DNA of 64,000 nt, taken from NCBI GenBank assembly GCA_040954595.2, contig CM082586.2, positions 5,704,001 through 5,768,000 on the forward strand, given 5' to 3'. Position numbers and translations under genes: made by a program. This document shows, one piece after another, positions 26,001 to 40,900 of the stretch. The notes under the pieces were generated by a model. That model had not been told where the DNA came from and made no database searches. It worked only from the letters and a program-made list of their open reading frames with translations. This stretch comes from Balanoglossus misakiensis (taxonomy: Eukaryota; Hemichordata). Every line of letters starts with the position of its first letter. Position 1 is the first letter of the stretch.

Positions 26001-29000
26001 ATTAAACTTTTCCTGACTTCGGTCAAGAGGTCATCTAAAAGAACATATCCGTGGATATAATTTAGAGGAAGATTAGTACCATGCAGTATTATGTGTCGTG
26101 TCTAAATAGTCATTCTCTCACATTCACATTCAATCCACCTTTTAATTGGCAGCTGTATAGAGAAAGCAGTTGTCACTTCTCTAAAACAACACAGCACTGT
26201 GATTACTTAACCTTTTAAATTAGATTTTCTTGACAGTTATATAAAACTTAGTTCCAAAGCGATATTCACTATTTTGGGGATGGCTGGATACTGGAAATTC
26301 TGGTAAACAACTAGAACATGAAAATATGTATTGTATTGGAAGGGAAAATCATAGTGGCATCAGGAGATAACATTACTGATTTTTGCTGCTACTTTCCCCC
26401 AGTAAATCATGACATAAGGCAAACAAATTCGTCAGTGAGAGATGAAAGGCATTTCCTTCACTAATTACTCACTGACAGAACCCTAAGCAGAAAAGCTAAA
26501 CAAATTCATGTCCTTTTTCTATGCACCTAAAACAGATCCACAAATTTTAATGAGAAAACTGCTGCATTATTACCTGGCAGTCCACAGCCTGAAAAAGTGC
26601 AAGCAAATAATGTACCACATCTAATTTTTTCAATAATAAACAGGAATAAAAATATGTCTTGTGTACACTTATATGCGCTATTCAACATTGTTTATCAGAG
26701 CTGACACAAAGAAATCAAATGCGAACAATGTAAACGCGTGAACAAATTTAAATTTTTCTGACGAAATAGGAAAGTTATGAGTTTCATTGATTACCGTCAG
26801 TACATCAATAAAGTATTGGGTAAAAATAGATTTGTAGGTTTTGCATTAGACACGTAGTCATCGAAAAATGCCGAAGGAAACTTACCACACCTAAAAAACG
26901 TGGTTGAAATCACACTTGGTTTTGTATAAGCAATTGATCAATTCACCTGAAAATGGGGCATCCGTTCATGTTTACCAAACCCACTACAAATATTTAAATG
27001 AACCATGGGGATTAAAATCGACACTGGCTGTGAAATGAAAGATAGTGGCCACTCAGCACAATGAATGTTATTTGCGTCCAGTGAGTATTTTTCTAAGAGG
27101 TCCCTTACTGCACTGATAGAATTGCTTGTCGTCATGGAGCAGTGAACCTTATAAAATCGGGGAAATGGCTTCAAATTAACCACTTTGTGTCTCATTCACG
27201 AAGTCCTTGTGACTTGCTAATCTCGTAATGTGTATTATTTTAGATCTCTCGAAACACGTTTAGAGGAAATTAACTATTACATTAGAGCCTTTCCGTTAAT
27301 AAAACTGCTTTCTAAAATTACTTGTTTAATATTGAGCTACTGGATGACTGCAGTACACCCCATTCCGTTTCTGCACGAACAACGTGACAAACTCTGCATG
27401 TGTTTTAACATTCGCCGTTCGAAAAAAGTATGGTTGAGAGCTGTGACATGAGATTTAAGAGGTAAATATTTCGCCCCTGAGAACAAATCGCAATATGGGT
27501 TATAATAAGTACATGTACCTGTAGAATGCTTCTTTGAATACAAGAATAATAAGAAGAGGTTTAGTTCTCATTACTAAATGCATCGCTATGACAGTGATTG
27601 ATAAAATAATGACATAATGACTGACTGACTGGAATGAGAACGAGTAGACACTATAATGAGCCTGACATGATCTTTCACAACTGTACTGCCAGCCTTATGC
27701 AAAAATGGTTAGGGATGCTCTTGCAAGTCTTAAGTTCTGAATTAACTCGCAACAAAATATATGTTGACTAAACAATGGTCACGATTTTTCACACTTTTTG
27801 GGGTTTCTCTGGGACATTTACCCAACTAACCACCCTCAATTAACTTCAGCTAACCCTAGCCCTAACTGATGGGAAGGAATATCCATGTGTAAATCTCCAA
27901 AGGTAACCCTTCTGATACACTTCGGGTTAACAAACAGGTTAAAAATTGCTCTGATGTTGAATGTGAAAGGAATGGTTGATGAAGGTAATAATGTCTGTTC
28001 AAAGGGAAATATACCGCGCATGACAGAGTTCACAAAATCGACTTCCAGGAATACGGGTATTGCTAATGGAGGTTACATTGACTCGACATATCGTCACACC
28101 CTCGTTAAAATCGTCCGTTTTCCTAAACCATTCGATATAAAAAAATCAACATTTTCTATATACGTTTATTTGGCTTCGACGGTGAATTCGATCAATCCAG
28201 ATGTTTAAGAAAGGGAAAATGTGTAAGGTTGCCTCAACAGTAAAGGAGAATTTCGCACTTCAATTTCTATTGGAGAGGTCAAAGGTGAATCCATTAGGCT
28301 GTGCATCTATTTTCCATTTACTGATCCAAAGTGTAGTCGAGAATTTTTGGAATTAAAACCATTGATGTGATCAACGGTGCGATGGCTGGCAGCTGTGCAT
28401 TTAAATAAAGCGAAGTCTTTGAGGATTATAGTACTCGGAGGAATCCGGAGGAAACTCGCTCTGTGATAAAAGGGTAGCTGTCCCCCTCCCATTTCATGGG
28501 ATTCAACTATAATGATGTCCAGTACAGTGACCAGTTTACTGGGGACAGCTGCTTTAACTTTTAATTATATGTTCAGTAGTTTAGTCAGAGTATCCACTAC
28601 AGTGTATTTTTCTACTCTGTATGCCGTGTATGTGTATGCATATTCAGTCTGTATATGTATGTATAACCAGCAATGATAATGTTGACAATTGAATTTTGAG
28701 TCCGGACCTGGTTTGATGTGTTTGGATCCGTCTCAGCACATACGTCACATACACTACTGCTTGAATACATTGATCCGCAGCTATTGTCAAAATGTTCATG
28801 TAAAGCTAAGCTCATGTTAAAGTGGATAAAACTCCATGATATGTTAGTAATCTAAGCAATTTGGACAACACGATTCCTCAGTATCCTGTGGTGACAACCT
28901 TTCTCATGTATGTTCGCATAGTCAAACTAACCCAGGCGACTGTAAAAGGTTGATAGAGATATATAGACACAGAACATATAATTATCTAATAACTAGAATC

Positions 29001-29572
29001 CAAATTAACCAAACATTATTTGTTATTGAACTGATATTACGTTTGGAAAGCAGTTCTTACTTTGAATACAATCTGCCTTTACCATATTTATTTCATTTAT
29101 ATCAGGAAATTTTGTTCGATTTAAATCGATGATTCTATTGAGCTCGCTTTAATACTGCGTCTGTTTCTGTAGATTAATAAGAGAATAATGCAATGCTATT
29201 TTTACTCAGATAGTCTGGTCTTTGTACAATAATTATGTCATTATATGAACTATCTCCCTAAAATAGCATATGAAGTCACCTCAAGGAAAACATGGTGGAT
29301 AATTTTGCCTTGTGACTGTGATATCTTTCAGTTAATGTCATCTTCTTCTGTTAAGTGTTAACGCCCCACCGAGTGGCAAACATCTCATATAGTGCCAATA
29401 TTTACAAAGAATAATTGGCTTCGTTATTTTCAGCAACGGATGGAATTAGTGCTTCAGTAAATTCCAAACGAATAAGGACAGGCGATATAAGTACTACTTA
29501 TTAGTATAAATTGATTTGAAGTTTTGACATGCTATATATTATTTAGAAATAAAATTTGGTTTTTGTTTACAG

Positions 29573-29750
29573 TCACGTTAAGACATTAGCAACTGACTAC
29601 ACGTCAGACCTGTGTGGAAGTTTGGCAACCTTCCTTAAACACTGCAGAGGCAAAGATCACCTATGTAACAAAAACAACCAAACGTACAAATACATACAGA
29701 CGGAAATTATTGAAGAATTATGTCACACGAGCCTCTTGCCGTCAAAGTGA
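29573..29750 (+). CDS. Candidate terminal exon of an unrecognised cysteine-containing protein
   Basis: A strong acceptor (TTTGGTTTTTGTTTACAG) opens a frame of 58 residues ending in TGA (29,748-29,750). It begins after one leftover base (phase 2). The sequence reads HVKTLATDYTSDLCGSLATF, LKHCRGKDHLCN and later IIEELCHTSLLPSK. It has four cysteines with helical, charged spacers, as in small secreted or extracellular cysteine-rich domains. I cannot name the family and found no upstream exon. A chance frame after a chance acceptor remains possible in this AT-rich DNA. Confidence 0.35.
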
Positions 29751-32700
29751 CGATGGTAGTCCCAAATATAAAGAAATTATATAGGGAGAGTATTCATACG
29801 CGAAGTGCGAATTTTACAAGAAAGTTTGATCGCCGTGTCGATGGCTTAATTTTGTTAATTTGTTGAGTTGGGACGTGTCTACGAACTGTTCAGTAATGAG
29901 GCACGTGCCTAATTGGGAAATTATGAAGGTACGTGTTACGATATCACAGCCGAGACTCTCGCATTACTCTTCTGATAAACGCTGGAGATAACGCCCATTA
30001 AAAGAACAGCTCAGCAGGTTAGGATGATTGTTTGACAAACGATTGGATGTGTCAGCAGAAAAAGGTCAATAAAATGTGCATTAATTAACACTAAATATCC
30101 ACCAAGAGAAAAAAAAGTATGTACGGTATACATGTATCGGTATGTATGTCATTTTTGAAATCCGCTGTTCGTGTGCCTGTTAAATATAATATTAATCCCA
30201 GCTTATTTTTCTGTCGCCTGCCCCTGGTGTTTGTTTTGTAGATATCCAGTTCTCTTATATCGGATATAATATGGGAATTAGGCCAGGAAACGGGTGCCTA
30301 ATAATATTCGAATATTTTGTCTGCCCATGTTAAGTCGCAACTAAAAAACAGATGTCACTGTAAGACGCTTTTTCTAAATCCCTTTCAAAGCTTGTTAATT
30401 CGCCATCGTACTGTCTGTTTGTTTTAAATCTCCCATGCTCTCGTTGTTGAATGTTTGTATAAATAAGCAGGTGTGTGAATATTCTATTGATGGAAATCAA
30501 TTTAAATACATTTTCAGAGGAATACTGACACGAGTTGTCTATTTTAGACAGTGGATGATTGAAACCTAATTATATGTAAATGTCACCTGCTAAATATTCA
30601 AATTTGCCTTGTGATGCATTTTGCCATGCATAGAACGTACCACACAATCCTACGGCTATACTTATCACACTTTATGTTCACATGTTGTATGGAGTATCCC
30701 CAAAGGTTATGTGAATTGCTTTTGTTACTAATATTATGCAAGTTATATTTCATAAGGGGAATAGGATCCTTAGATACATTTACTTTTCGGGAGATTCATC
30801 GTTGAATGGTGCAATAATCTGTGCACTTTCCAGTTGTGTATGGAATTCGCTCCAACCTTATTTACGTGCAATGATTATCGTGAACTATATCAACATTCTA
30901 CAAACTCCAATATCAGTACATTGACATTTTTAAAATTGCTCATTTATAACATTCAATAAATTAGACACAGTAGTGCGCTCGTATTTTGTTTCACCTAACA
31001 GGTCGACATTTTATATCCTTGTTTATTAATGCCATAAATACCTGTGGCTTTAACATGTCAATAGACAAAAGACTCCCCTGAGTTGAGATAAAGGACTTGT
31101 CAATAAAATAGCAATTCATTGTTTACAGATCAAACAGGTGATACTGCGATCCCTCTGCGCATAAAATTGGAGTATTATAAGATCCTATGACTGACAGCAG
31201 TAGGCACAACCCACTCTACTATCTGTGTGATATATTGTGCAATGCAAATTGGTGTTTAGTTTTCAATCATGATTTGTGACCTGACGCTCCAGCTGATGCG
31301 TCAGCCCTTGTCGATTAACCTTATCTCTATTACATCTTTGTTCTCGCTGGGTAACACTAAGCAGATTCAGCATTCTGTAAAATTGTTCTGACTGGACTGA
31401 CAGAGACATGGTGGCAGGCTTAATTTAAAATACAACAGTTATTTGGGGCTGTTGTTCTTTGATTGGAGAAGGATATTAGTACCGGTATGCATTTATGCAG
31501 AACTAAACAACTAAATATGCAGAACTAAATTCGTCGACGTTACTGGGAATAGAAGACATCATTAGTAATGCCAAAAAGCACATTTTCGATTCAAACACAT
31601 CTGAACTATGCATATGGAGGCATGGCTGCAAATGGCTAGGATATTAAAACAATCGTAAACAACATGTCCGTGACATCAAAGAATGGAAGGCAGCCACCAA
31701 TATGTCACTGACCTGACTTTTGCGTCTGCTGTGTTCCATATATCGCACAGTTTCAGTTTAAGACTAGCAGATGGATGCATCGAAATATGAATTTTTCATT
31801 TACCATGTAAGATTAGGTATGGAGACTCACCATATAAAAGTCTGCAGCTACACATATCTGGCATTCCATAACAGTGTGTGTAGTAAGCTCACCCTCGCAT
31901 GATTAGCATATATACATCGATGGCATCAGACAACAGATGGCCGACTTGATGAATGGTTTGACATACTGCTAATGCCACAAACGTCAAACCTGTCTGTTTC
32001 AAATGGATTTCGAAGCGCCAGTAGAAATAGGGTAGTTTAAACTAGCGCATACATATTATATCTTGTATTTGGCATCTCAATATATCATTTTTCATCAAAT
32101 TCCATCGCATGTACCGGTATGTTGGTTAATGTAACCCAGGGCTCCCTACTAAGCTTATAGGACTCTCAATGTTTCGGGGCGCCATACGCTGTATTAAAAA
32201 TAGATTGCACTTGTCTACCAGAATTCGAGATCATAATGTCTAGATCAAACTAATGTGACTTTCAACACTGAATGTTCACACAATGATGGTGCTGGTGATC
32301 TTTCCGCGAATCATTAGGAAGACAAAATAACTCGCCCATGAGCCACATAGGCACATTCAGCAAGTGCGGAAATCCTTACATAGATTTTGCCGTATATACT
32401 TTGCATTATCCATAGTGTAAGTAAAGGTTTAATGGTAGCGTGTACTCTTGGAACATACCCAGATAGCTAGACCTCACTAGAAAAATTAATTATTTATATT
32501 GAGTTCTGATGCCTTATTTAAACGACCAAAGCAAAGAAATGTCACCAGTATATCAATGAAGTGTTATATGTTAAAATGGGTCTTAATTTTCACATTTCCC
32601 TTGTAGTTGCCTGGACACGACAGACTCCTGGCCCATATAGACAAATGTCTGATATCTTTTAAGTCTAAGAATTAACAAATAATTTGCATTTGACCAAAAG

Positions 32701-35700
32701 GCATAACTTGGAGACTTGATTGCTGTTGGCAATCTCCAAAATAAGAGTTTGTGGAGAGTATATAATCAAGATTTGAAAAAGAATAATGCATATTATATAG
32801 TTTCATTTCACGTGATGGAAAAAAATGACGAGATCACTTAAACCAAATACATTGCTACGGAATATTTCCATGGCAATATCAACCAAGCAAGACTTTATGA
32901 GCCATTCCATTTTTAATGGAGAAGAAATTGAAGTGGATAGGAAATACACACTTGCTGTAAAATAGATCTTCCAGGCTTTGGCTTATAAGAGGATATAGAC
33001 CATGTTGATTATAAATTCATATGTTCAGACAGCGAAACACGTAGTATTTTGATCTTTGTAGAAAAGAGGATTACTTCGAAATTCAAAATAATATCCACCT
33101 GTTGGCATAGATACAATTGCATAGACTCCCAAACAAAAACACTATGTCGCTATGCAAGGAGATATTATTTTAAGCAATGCTTTCAGTGTGCTTATCACCA
33201 CCCTCTGATACTATCTACCAAAGATTCCGATCGCATTGTTAGGCCTCTGTGTCGAGGAGTGAATTTTGAAACTGACATTCAGGTAATGACCCTAGCTGCA
33301 AACATCATGTACCCCGGTATATACTCACCATTGAGTTTTTCTTTTGTTTATATTGTGGCTGTCACAGCGGCCGCACCTAGTCGTTGGAGAACACTTCTAA
33401 CTAAAATGGCACAGCTGATAGTTTTGACGTATATCACAAATCCGAGAATGTGCGGAGCATGAACATTCCTTTAAGCTTGGTTCCAGTGACAACGTGGCCA
33501 AGTACGATATGAAACGTTTGTCACTTACATACAATTAACGATATACATGTATCTTAGATCAAATGTAACCTTTTCAAAGACAGTCAGTGGTATGTTTTTT
33601 CTGATGTTGAGGAAAGGGCAATTTTAATACTGGGTGAATATGTTGAGTGATTGTAACTTTATCGGCTGCTCAAATCCAATCACTCATTGATGGCAAATGT
33701 CTTCGTTGGGGAAAGGGCGGCATTTTACATTGGATCACAGGTGGTACTGTTTATTCGGAATGTTTACCCTTAACTAGTGCAGTGGTTGGATCAATACTGT
33801 ATATTAAAACAGGCCACAATGTCGTTGAGCTCACCTGTGCTCTTGTGTTGAATGTAGGAGAACACTTTCGGTCGCGGTCGATAGAAGTCATCTGCCGAGA
33901 TATGCAATGTGGTCGATAATGTGCTCATGGACCACGCTGAAGCATTGGCGGTCTGAAGTGAATGCAAAAGGTATTATCGATCTCCCCATCATTCTTCCGC
34001 AATGCAAAAGTTAACCTTTTTTTACAGATCACTTTGATGTTATAAATGGATTTATCTTGGACAACCATAAAACGGGGTTGTACCCCTAGCAATAAGTGTC
34101 AGAAAGGCCTAGAGTCACTCAAGCATGATTGTATCAAAATAGGTTTGGTGTGGTTTTGGAAAAATGAGATACATTGAACTAAATTGTCTAATTAAATAAA
34201 ACGGAACGCTTGGGGTTTTGTGTCAGTGCAGACCAAATTAGCGGCGTGTAATCTTACTTCCAGCCACTCTGTGCGATATTCATCTTGCGTGAGGGTTGAG
34301 ATCAGCACTCAGAATGTGGTTAATGTCCATTTGATGAGGAATTAATGTGACCAGGCAATTCCAGGGCAATTTCTTGGAATAGCAAATTGTCACAGCGTTT
34401 GCCTAGAGGTGACGTACTATGCATACAGCATAAGTTTCTGGGTCAAAGAGTCAACGGCACGTTTTACCTGAGAGGGTATTTTTTTGCAATCTATAGTATG
34501 GTATATTATACCCACAAGCCAAGACACCACGTAATTTTTCCCTGTGATTACATTAACCTAGATCGAAGCACAGTATGTTATGATTGGAATGAGTTATTTC
34601 AAATCAAACATGATCTCACTCACAGTGACTTGAGAACATTCGGTTAAAAGTAACACATTGTTTTCCTGCTCTCTCACCATGCTGATATTGATGGAGATGA
34701 CGTATCCATATACAGAAGTAGTTTGTTTTTCATATAAATGTACTTTCTAAAAGCGAAACCCCAAATGAATTTGTGAACATGAACAGTATAGAAAAAGTCA
34801 AGGGATGCGGCTGGATCAAAGGCTTCAGCTATTGTTAATTCACACCTTTCTCTCACTATGAATAAAACATCACAGATATCACCAGTTTCCCGTGGATACT
34901 GATATATGAACCTTTCTATTGGTAAGCGTATGACAAGGACATTGACTTCTCCGGGGGATATTTAAAGTGTTTCTAGGGGATCCTATGATATCCAAGACTC
35001 AAATTTTACCTGGTGTCCTTAAACTGTGCAGTTTAATCTATTTCTGTACCAATCATGCTAAGAAACTATTTCCGTCTCCAATTTTCTTTACTTTTGAACA
35101 TTACTGAGGCGCAAAACTGAGGTTGCAGGCTATATTTTACACTTTGCAGCCAGAAGCAGAGAAATTAAGCCATATTTATAGTTTTCCAGTCGCCACATTT
35201 GCTGGGTCATGTACTATACTTTGTAATTGAGTATTATACAAGGTTTCTAGAAATCGTGGTGCCCGCTGGCACATGTCTGTAATTTCACTTCTGAATGTGA
35301 TAAAATTTTATTGATTGCTATCTGTTTGCAAAAAATGGCCTTATCTGTGAAGTTCTGTGATTTGCAGGTCGAAGCAATCACAGGAAAACATTCAAACCGG
35401 TTTTATTTGGCCAAACCAGTACAATAAAAATTGACAGTATAAGCGGATACGATAGCATTTATCACATCCATAACTTACAGTGTGACAGCAATTATGAAAA
35501 CACATACTGCGCGAATGAATGAAGTCAGTTGTTTTCGAAGATTTTGGCTGACAGAAAATATTCAAAATCATTTTTACACCATCATGAATGTTGATTTTGG
35601 AAGAATTTAGAGACTTGCCTTGGCCATGATACACACTGTACAATGTTTTCAAAGAAATCTTTTGCAGTAATTGACAAAGTTACATATGTCGTTAGGGTAT

Positions 35701-37680
35701 GGATATTCTTGTTCATGAATATCTAATATCAATTGCCCCTAAACCTTTACTCTATGGCGCAATTGGAGAGGTCAAATCTCTTTGATGTGTGTCAAGTATA
35801 CAATGGCATTTTCAGGAGTCTAGGACGGAAGAATGCAATACTGGGTTAATGGTTTAACCGATGATTTAGTGGTCAAGGGTTTGATTTTCTGAACAAGTTC
35901 ATGAACTTTCGCAATGTGTGAATAGTAGTTTTTTTGTGTAGAATACCTCACTCAAATACAGTCCGAACCATAATTCAGTTTCTGTATACACTGCACGGTA
36001 TTGCTAGCTTTCATGTTGCCGGCGGAGATGTTGCTGGCATGCCATTGTGCTGGTAGCAGTGTTTAATCATCTAAATGCCTGTGGTGCGCAGACCACGATT
36101 CAACAAAACAAAAAGCTGCTACAGTGGGGGACCGATTTGAATTCTGGGCCAGGGCCCCCGCACACATGTTATTATTCGCAGGTAGACTACTGTCGCAATT
36201 AAAAGAACCAATTTCGAAGCCTAGGGCTACTGAACATACTTACGGTGTCTCTTTGTTCCATATTCCCAGCCTTCGGCGCAAGATATTGTGGTTATTATTT
36301 CTGAATCGGATGAATGGAAAGCACATACGATGAAAACGTGCAAATGACGCCTGGCTCAGGATATCGAATCAAATGCGGTAAAGGACGAGATTTTTTTTTC
36401 AAAGTAAAGGAAGATTGTGTACCAAAATTGTACCAAAATCAGAGCTTGGTGAAGAAATGGGTTTATGTAGCATGATTCACGAATCCCTGGTATATAAACA
36501 TAATGTGAGCTTATGGCTATAACATGCTCTCACTTTTCAGCTTTGGGACATTGTGTTTTTTGTGTGTGTGTGGCACTAGATGGAATTTCGAATTCAATTT
36601 GAAAGTACGGCATCGATACACAAAGCGAAACCTCCTGGTTACCATCCGCAGCGGAGTAACCGCAAATCAAATAATTGTCATCCAGGCATATGCACACGTC
36701 ATTTCTTTCTCACACCCGTACGTTTCCAACATGCATGAAATCAAGTGTTCATAGGGTACATTAAATCTTCCTACATTTGCCTGAGAGGTATGCACTGATG
36801 GGAATGGAAGAGATGGCGCCAAAATGTGCGTCCTTGTCTGCAGGGCTTCAACCGAACGGCGTGGATCAGGAAGATTAGTTTTCCATCTGTCACTTTACTG
36901 GAGAGCAATATGCTTGCGAGCAATTCACCATTTCATGGTAGGTTAACTTAGCCAGGTGAAACGAAAAGGTAATAAGAGTTTGTGAAATTGAAATATAAGT
37001 CAATAATGAGGACAGAAGACACCTTCGCCGAATTACCCATGATATTTTGTCGATCATTTGATTCATCCACCCCAAAAAACCGAGCTCCACACACTCAACC
37101 TCCCACTTTCTTAGTTTCCTATTTCTCTGAGTAAGAGTTTGAAATTATTCCCATGAATATTTATTCAAACCACTTGCGGGTATATTGATAACAGTAGAAT
37201 TATTTTCACATTCTTCCTGGACACTATGAATTCCCTGCTCTTTTTTTACAAACTGGATATGTCAAGGAACCTCTTGATTTATCACAAAAGGAATGAAAGA
37301 TGTTTTAGGTTGCATTATTTATGCCTATACCATTTGCTTGTAGCAGGTTATTAAATTTTTGTCAATTTGAAGAGAAATTGAAATCAGATTCCAATACATT
37401 AGGACAAAACGTGTATTCAAATGTTACAGCCTCGACTATAATTGTGGATATTCGTTTTCATTTGTTGTGTTATTAGTTTCAAAGACTTTTTGAGGATATG
37501 AAAATACAGCACCAGATAAAAGTTTGAAGTGATCTGTAACTCAATTAAAATGCATGCAGATGCAGAACAAGGAAAATCTCAGCCTGCCCAATTTTGTAGA
37601 GTCGAGCACTTAAAATAGATAGTCGCTCGAGGAAACGGAAAATAATTTGAACAAACTGGCTGCAGCTATAAGATAAAAAG
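29751..37680. other. Gene-poor region
   Basis: No supported gene. The longest open frame (33,049-33,462, plus, 137 codons from a TTG) has no domain or splice context that stands out, and one such frame is expected by chance in this much AT-rich DNA. Confidence 0.4.
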
Positions 37681-37859
37681 GTAAGTGATATCCATTATGA
37701 AATGATCCTATTCATTCGAGCAATTGTGACGTTGAAGACATTTCAAAAGATACCGTCTAGCCCATTAGGGGTGCATGCCTGTTTCATAATAGCTTAGGAA
37801 AAATTGACTGTCAATTTCCGAGAGAGTATATGAAGTCTGATGTTGGATCTCTCTTACAG

Positions 37860-37978
37860 GCATGGCCGATGTAAAGATGCCCATTGACAAGTACGCATTT
37901 CCCATTGAAAAGGGATATCCGAAGCTCCTTTCAAGGAACGAAACAGCCTCTCAGCTGGTTCCCCCACAGATGTTTTAA
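37860..37978 (+). CDS. Candidate short coding exon: 38-residue open frame behind a spliced leader
   Basis: An acceptor (GATCTCTCTTACAG) is followed two bases later by ATG in a strong context (GGCATGGCCG). The frame runs 38 codons to TAA (37,976-37,978): MADVKMPIDKYAFPIEKGYP, then KLLSRNETASQLVPPQMF. A strong donor, AAAAAG|GTAAGTG, lies at 37,681|37,682, which would give a 178-base intron in a 5' UTR. It could be a microprotein, or the last exon of a larger protein entering with a Gly codon. No transmembrane segment or known family is seen. Confidence 0.35.
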
Positions 37979-40900
37979 TAGCTAATGACCCACCGACCAT
38001 GTAAATCGATCCTTCTTGTAAATGGAAACATCCAATCCTGCCATAAACTTGCTGCTACCTGTTAAAATGCCAGAGACTTAAAGGGCCACGATCTACATAA
38101 TGTCTGGTTAATTTTTCAGAGTATTTTTTTGTTTTACAGACCAAATGGATTTTCTTGTTCTCCTCCTTACATAATATGCCAAATGGCTACTTTCAGCTCA
38201 TGTGTATGTCTGTTGGCATTGTAATTGGTGACAAAAACGCATTCCAGTCAGTCTTGAATACAATTTTTGAAAAATAACAATGCCATTTGTGATGGAAGAT
38301 GCATACTAGAAATTTAATCCTGCTTTAGGGAGCCGATCAAATGTTACATGTTGTCAAGAGCATGACGTAAGAAGTGGCTGATCACGCTATATAAAGGATG
38401 AAATCACGTTTTATGTTTGGTAAAGGCTTTGTCTACAGTACTTCCCTAGCAGGGTCAGTAGGAGGTCAATTTTAAAACCGGGTGACATTGCACCATATGT
38501 TCCAAACCCTCTCTATAATTTTGGTCTCACCAGTGACACAACTCTTGTAAGATTTGTTAACTAAAATTATAGATCAAATTTAGATTTGAACCAATAAGTA
38601 ACCAGGTATTGCCCAGCAAAATTCAATTAGGCTTTGATGATATCCCATCAGTAAATAATTTTTGGCGCCAAAGTTTATTATTGTATTTAACACAGACGTT
38701 CATGCTACACGTACGATCGCGCAAAGTAGGAAATGACAAGAGAGTACCAGAAATGGGCTCACGACCAGATGTTTTACGAATAACAACAGATCAAATGAAC
38801 AGAATACGCAGGGCTGGCAATTATCGTGACCAAGCTTCGTGACTTTTAAAAGTAATTACTGAAATCCTGCCTTGGAGGGGTTGCTATGGTAGCAGGGCTC
38901 TATCTATTCTGAATAGTTTATGCCACCAATTGGAGACTATCGACACTAAATTTAGCGAGAGCTTTCAATAAACAACGCGATCATTCAACTGTGGGTCAGA
39001 CTATCTAACAGGAGAGGTAGGATAATGATGCATGTATAGCAAAGTAATTTTTGCTATCTGAAGAATTTTACATTTTTAAATCAAACAACAGGTCATGTTC
39101 CAAGACTAGTTGTAGTTTTACAATGTATGATTAGTAGTCTACTATTTATACACAATATTTTCACAGAATATTCATGTTGCAAACAGATTATTTGTGGACT
39201 GAACACTGATACTGTTTCTGTACTGTTCAATTCCAAAAATAAACCTCATGGAAAATAATTAGATTATTTTTATATCCTAGCATGTGTCACATGAGAATTG
39301 TAACATGCTGTATAGAGCTAATCCTATCTATCTATCCATGAATACAGAATGTACTTTTATGATCAAATTTACACTTTCATTTTTGTCATGATTCACAGAT
39401 ATGTCTGTGTGTAATGTGCAGATAATTATCTGACCCTGACGACAATGCTTGAAAACTGGCAGGAACTAATATATACATTGTATAAAATCTGCATATTAAT
39501 TTCTGAAGGTGAACAGCGTTAGTGTTTTTCTTGGGCTCAAAGGAACACTTGAGGAAAGAAATTGAATTGAAACATTTTCATTCATAACTGCTGAAAAAAT
39601 AAGTAACAAACACTGCGGATGTTTTATTGTTATTTTAACCAAGCTGAATATTTAATTATATCTCTCTCAAAAAGTGGGGTAAACATCTTCCTAAATCGAT
39701 CAATGGAAAGTTAAAAATAATTCATATATACAATTAAACTATATTCGTACATCCTTCCATTATATACATTCATCTAATCTGTTACAACTTTAAATTGACA
39801 GCGGTTAATGACCATAAAAGCACACCTTCATTCATTGCCCCTAATGCTGCCAGATGAATGTTCAATTGAATTTCTATCATCGTTATTTCTATGAATATAT
39901 AAATAAAATGTATCTCCTTCATTGATAGGGTCATATTCCACGTACACAAGCTTTCTGAAAACAACATTTGGCATTGAGAAATACAAGTGTGTTCAATATA
40001 CTTATACTAATAAGGCAATTCTTTGGAGGTTTTGGAGCTGGGTTAAAAGGTTGCTTATTCTAGGTTTTATAAGATGCACCATTTGAAAAATAGCACTTCG
40101 AAAACAGTATTATACACGGACATCGAATTTTGTAGTTGTCATTATTGAAGGTCTCCTAATTTTTAACTATAACCCATGTTTGTAATATGGAAATACTTTT
40201 CTGATGTAACAAACATTCGTCTGGCATCAAAAGGATCATATTGAATTATAGCAGATTGTTTCATGATATTCGGTATGAAAAACGCCAATATTAAATACTT
40301 TGATTTCCGAATAAGGGGCATGGAATCTGTATGAAGTGACTACAACGTGATCCCAAGTCCGGGAAGGAAGTCCAGTATAGGTGCTTTAAATTAATAAAAA
40401 TAATTTTGCAAGTGGCTACCATATGGTTATATGTGCGCACGCACTAGAATGTTAGAATTTCTAATTTGACTACAGCTACCCGGTACTTAGCGTGCATTAC
40501 TTTTTGAGACCGGAAAATTGAGAAAGTAAAAGTCCTTGGCATATTTCAAGATTGATAATTGGCAAATGCCCGTCAGTTAAGTTGCATAGTGTGTCAGATT
40601 TCATGATCTGACTGTAGATTGAATCCTTGCAAATTAATGCCAAAGTAATTTGCGTCATCGTTCAGACAAATTTTCCAATAAGCATTCTGGCTCGTGATAT
40701 ACACTGTAGACTAGCGACTTCATGTTCTCATGGGAAAGTATCATTTCAGACTGCTTACCTGTCAGCCCGCCCTGGGATCGATCAGCAACTGCACATGGAA
40801 ATTGTCGTGTATTGACTGATTTGTCCTTTTCTGAAAACGTGGCTGCCTCTAGCGTTGTCACAGGAACGAATGTTTTATTTCGATGACATGTGCGTCATTT

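Larger units (their letters stand above)
19501..29572. other. Gene-poor region
   Basis: No gene could be supported. It contains a run of 15 G (19,579-19,593), a CA microsatellite (19,782-19,822) and a diverged tandem pair at 22,901-23,017. A plus-strand frame at 27,242-27,451 follows an acceptor-like TATTATTTTAG, but its content is not convincing. Confidence 0.4.

Noticed and set aside
31826-31898. Minus-strand 68-base stretch ending ATG|GTGAGT, as in receptor exon 4
   Set aside because: No AG acceptor at the required position and the peptide lacks the S-x-S-E-x-x-M pattern.
33049-33462. 137-codon plus-strand frame, the longest non-repeat one
   Set aside because: Starts at TTG, has no domain, and about one frame of this length is expected by chance at this base composition. 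A 96-base sub-block at 33,187-33,282 with acceptor- and donor-like ends is open, but its acceptor is weak.
34674-34745. Minus-strand block ending SINISM before GTGAGA, vaguely like receptor exon 4
   Set aside because: Length is 65 not 68 bases, the acceptor is poor and key residues are missing.
36104-36180. Plus-strand block between CTGCTACAG and TCGCAG|GTAGAC
   Set aside because: Acceptor tract is purine-rich and the encoded peptide is low-complexity; no support beyond the two dinucleotides.
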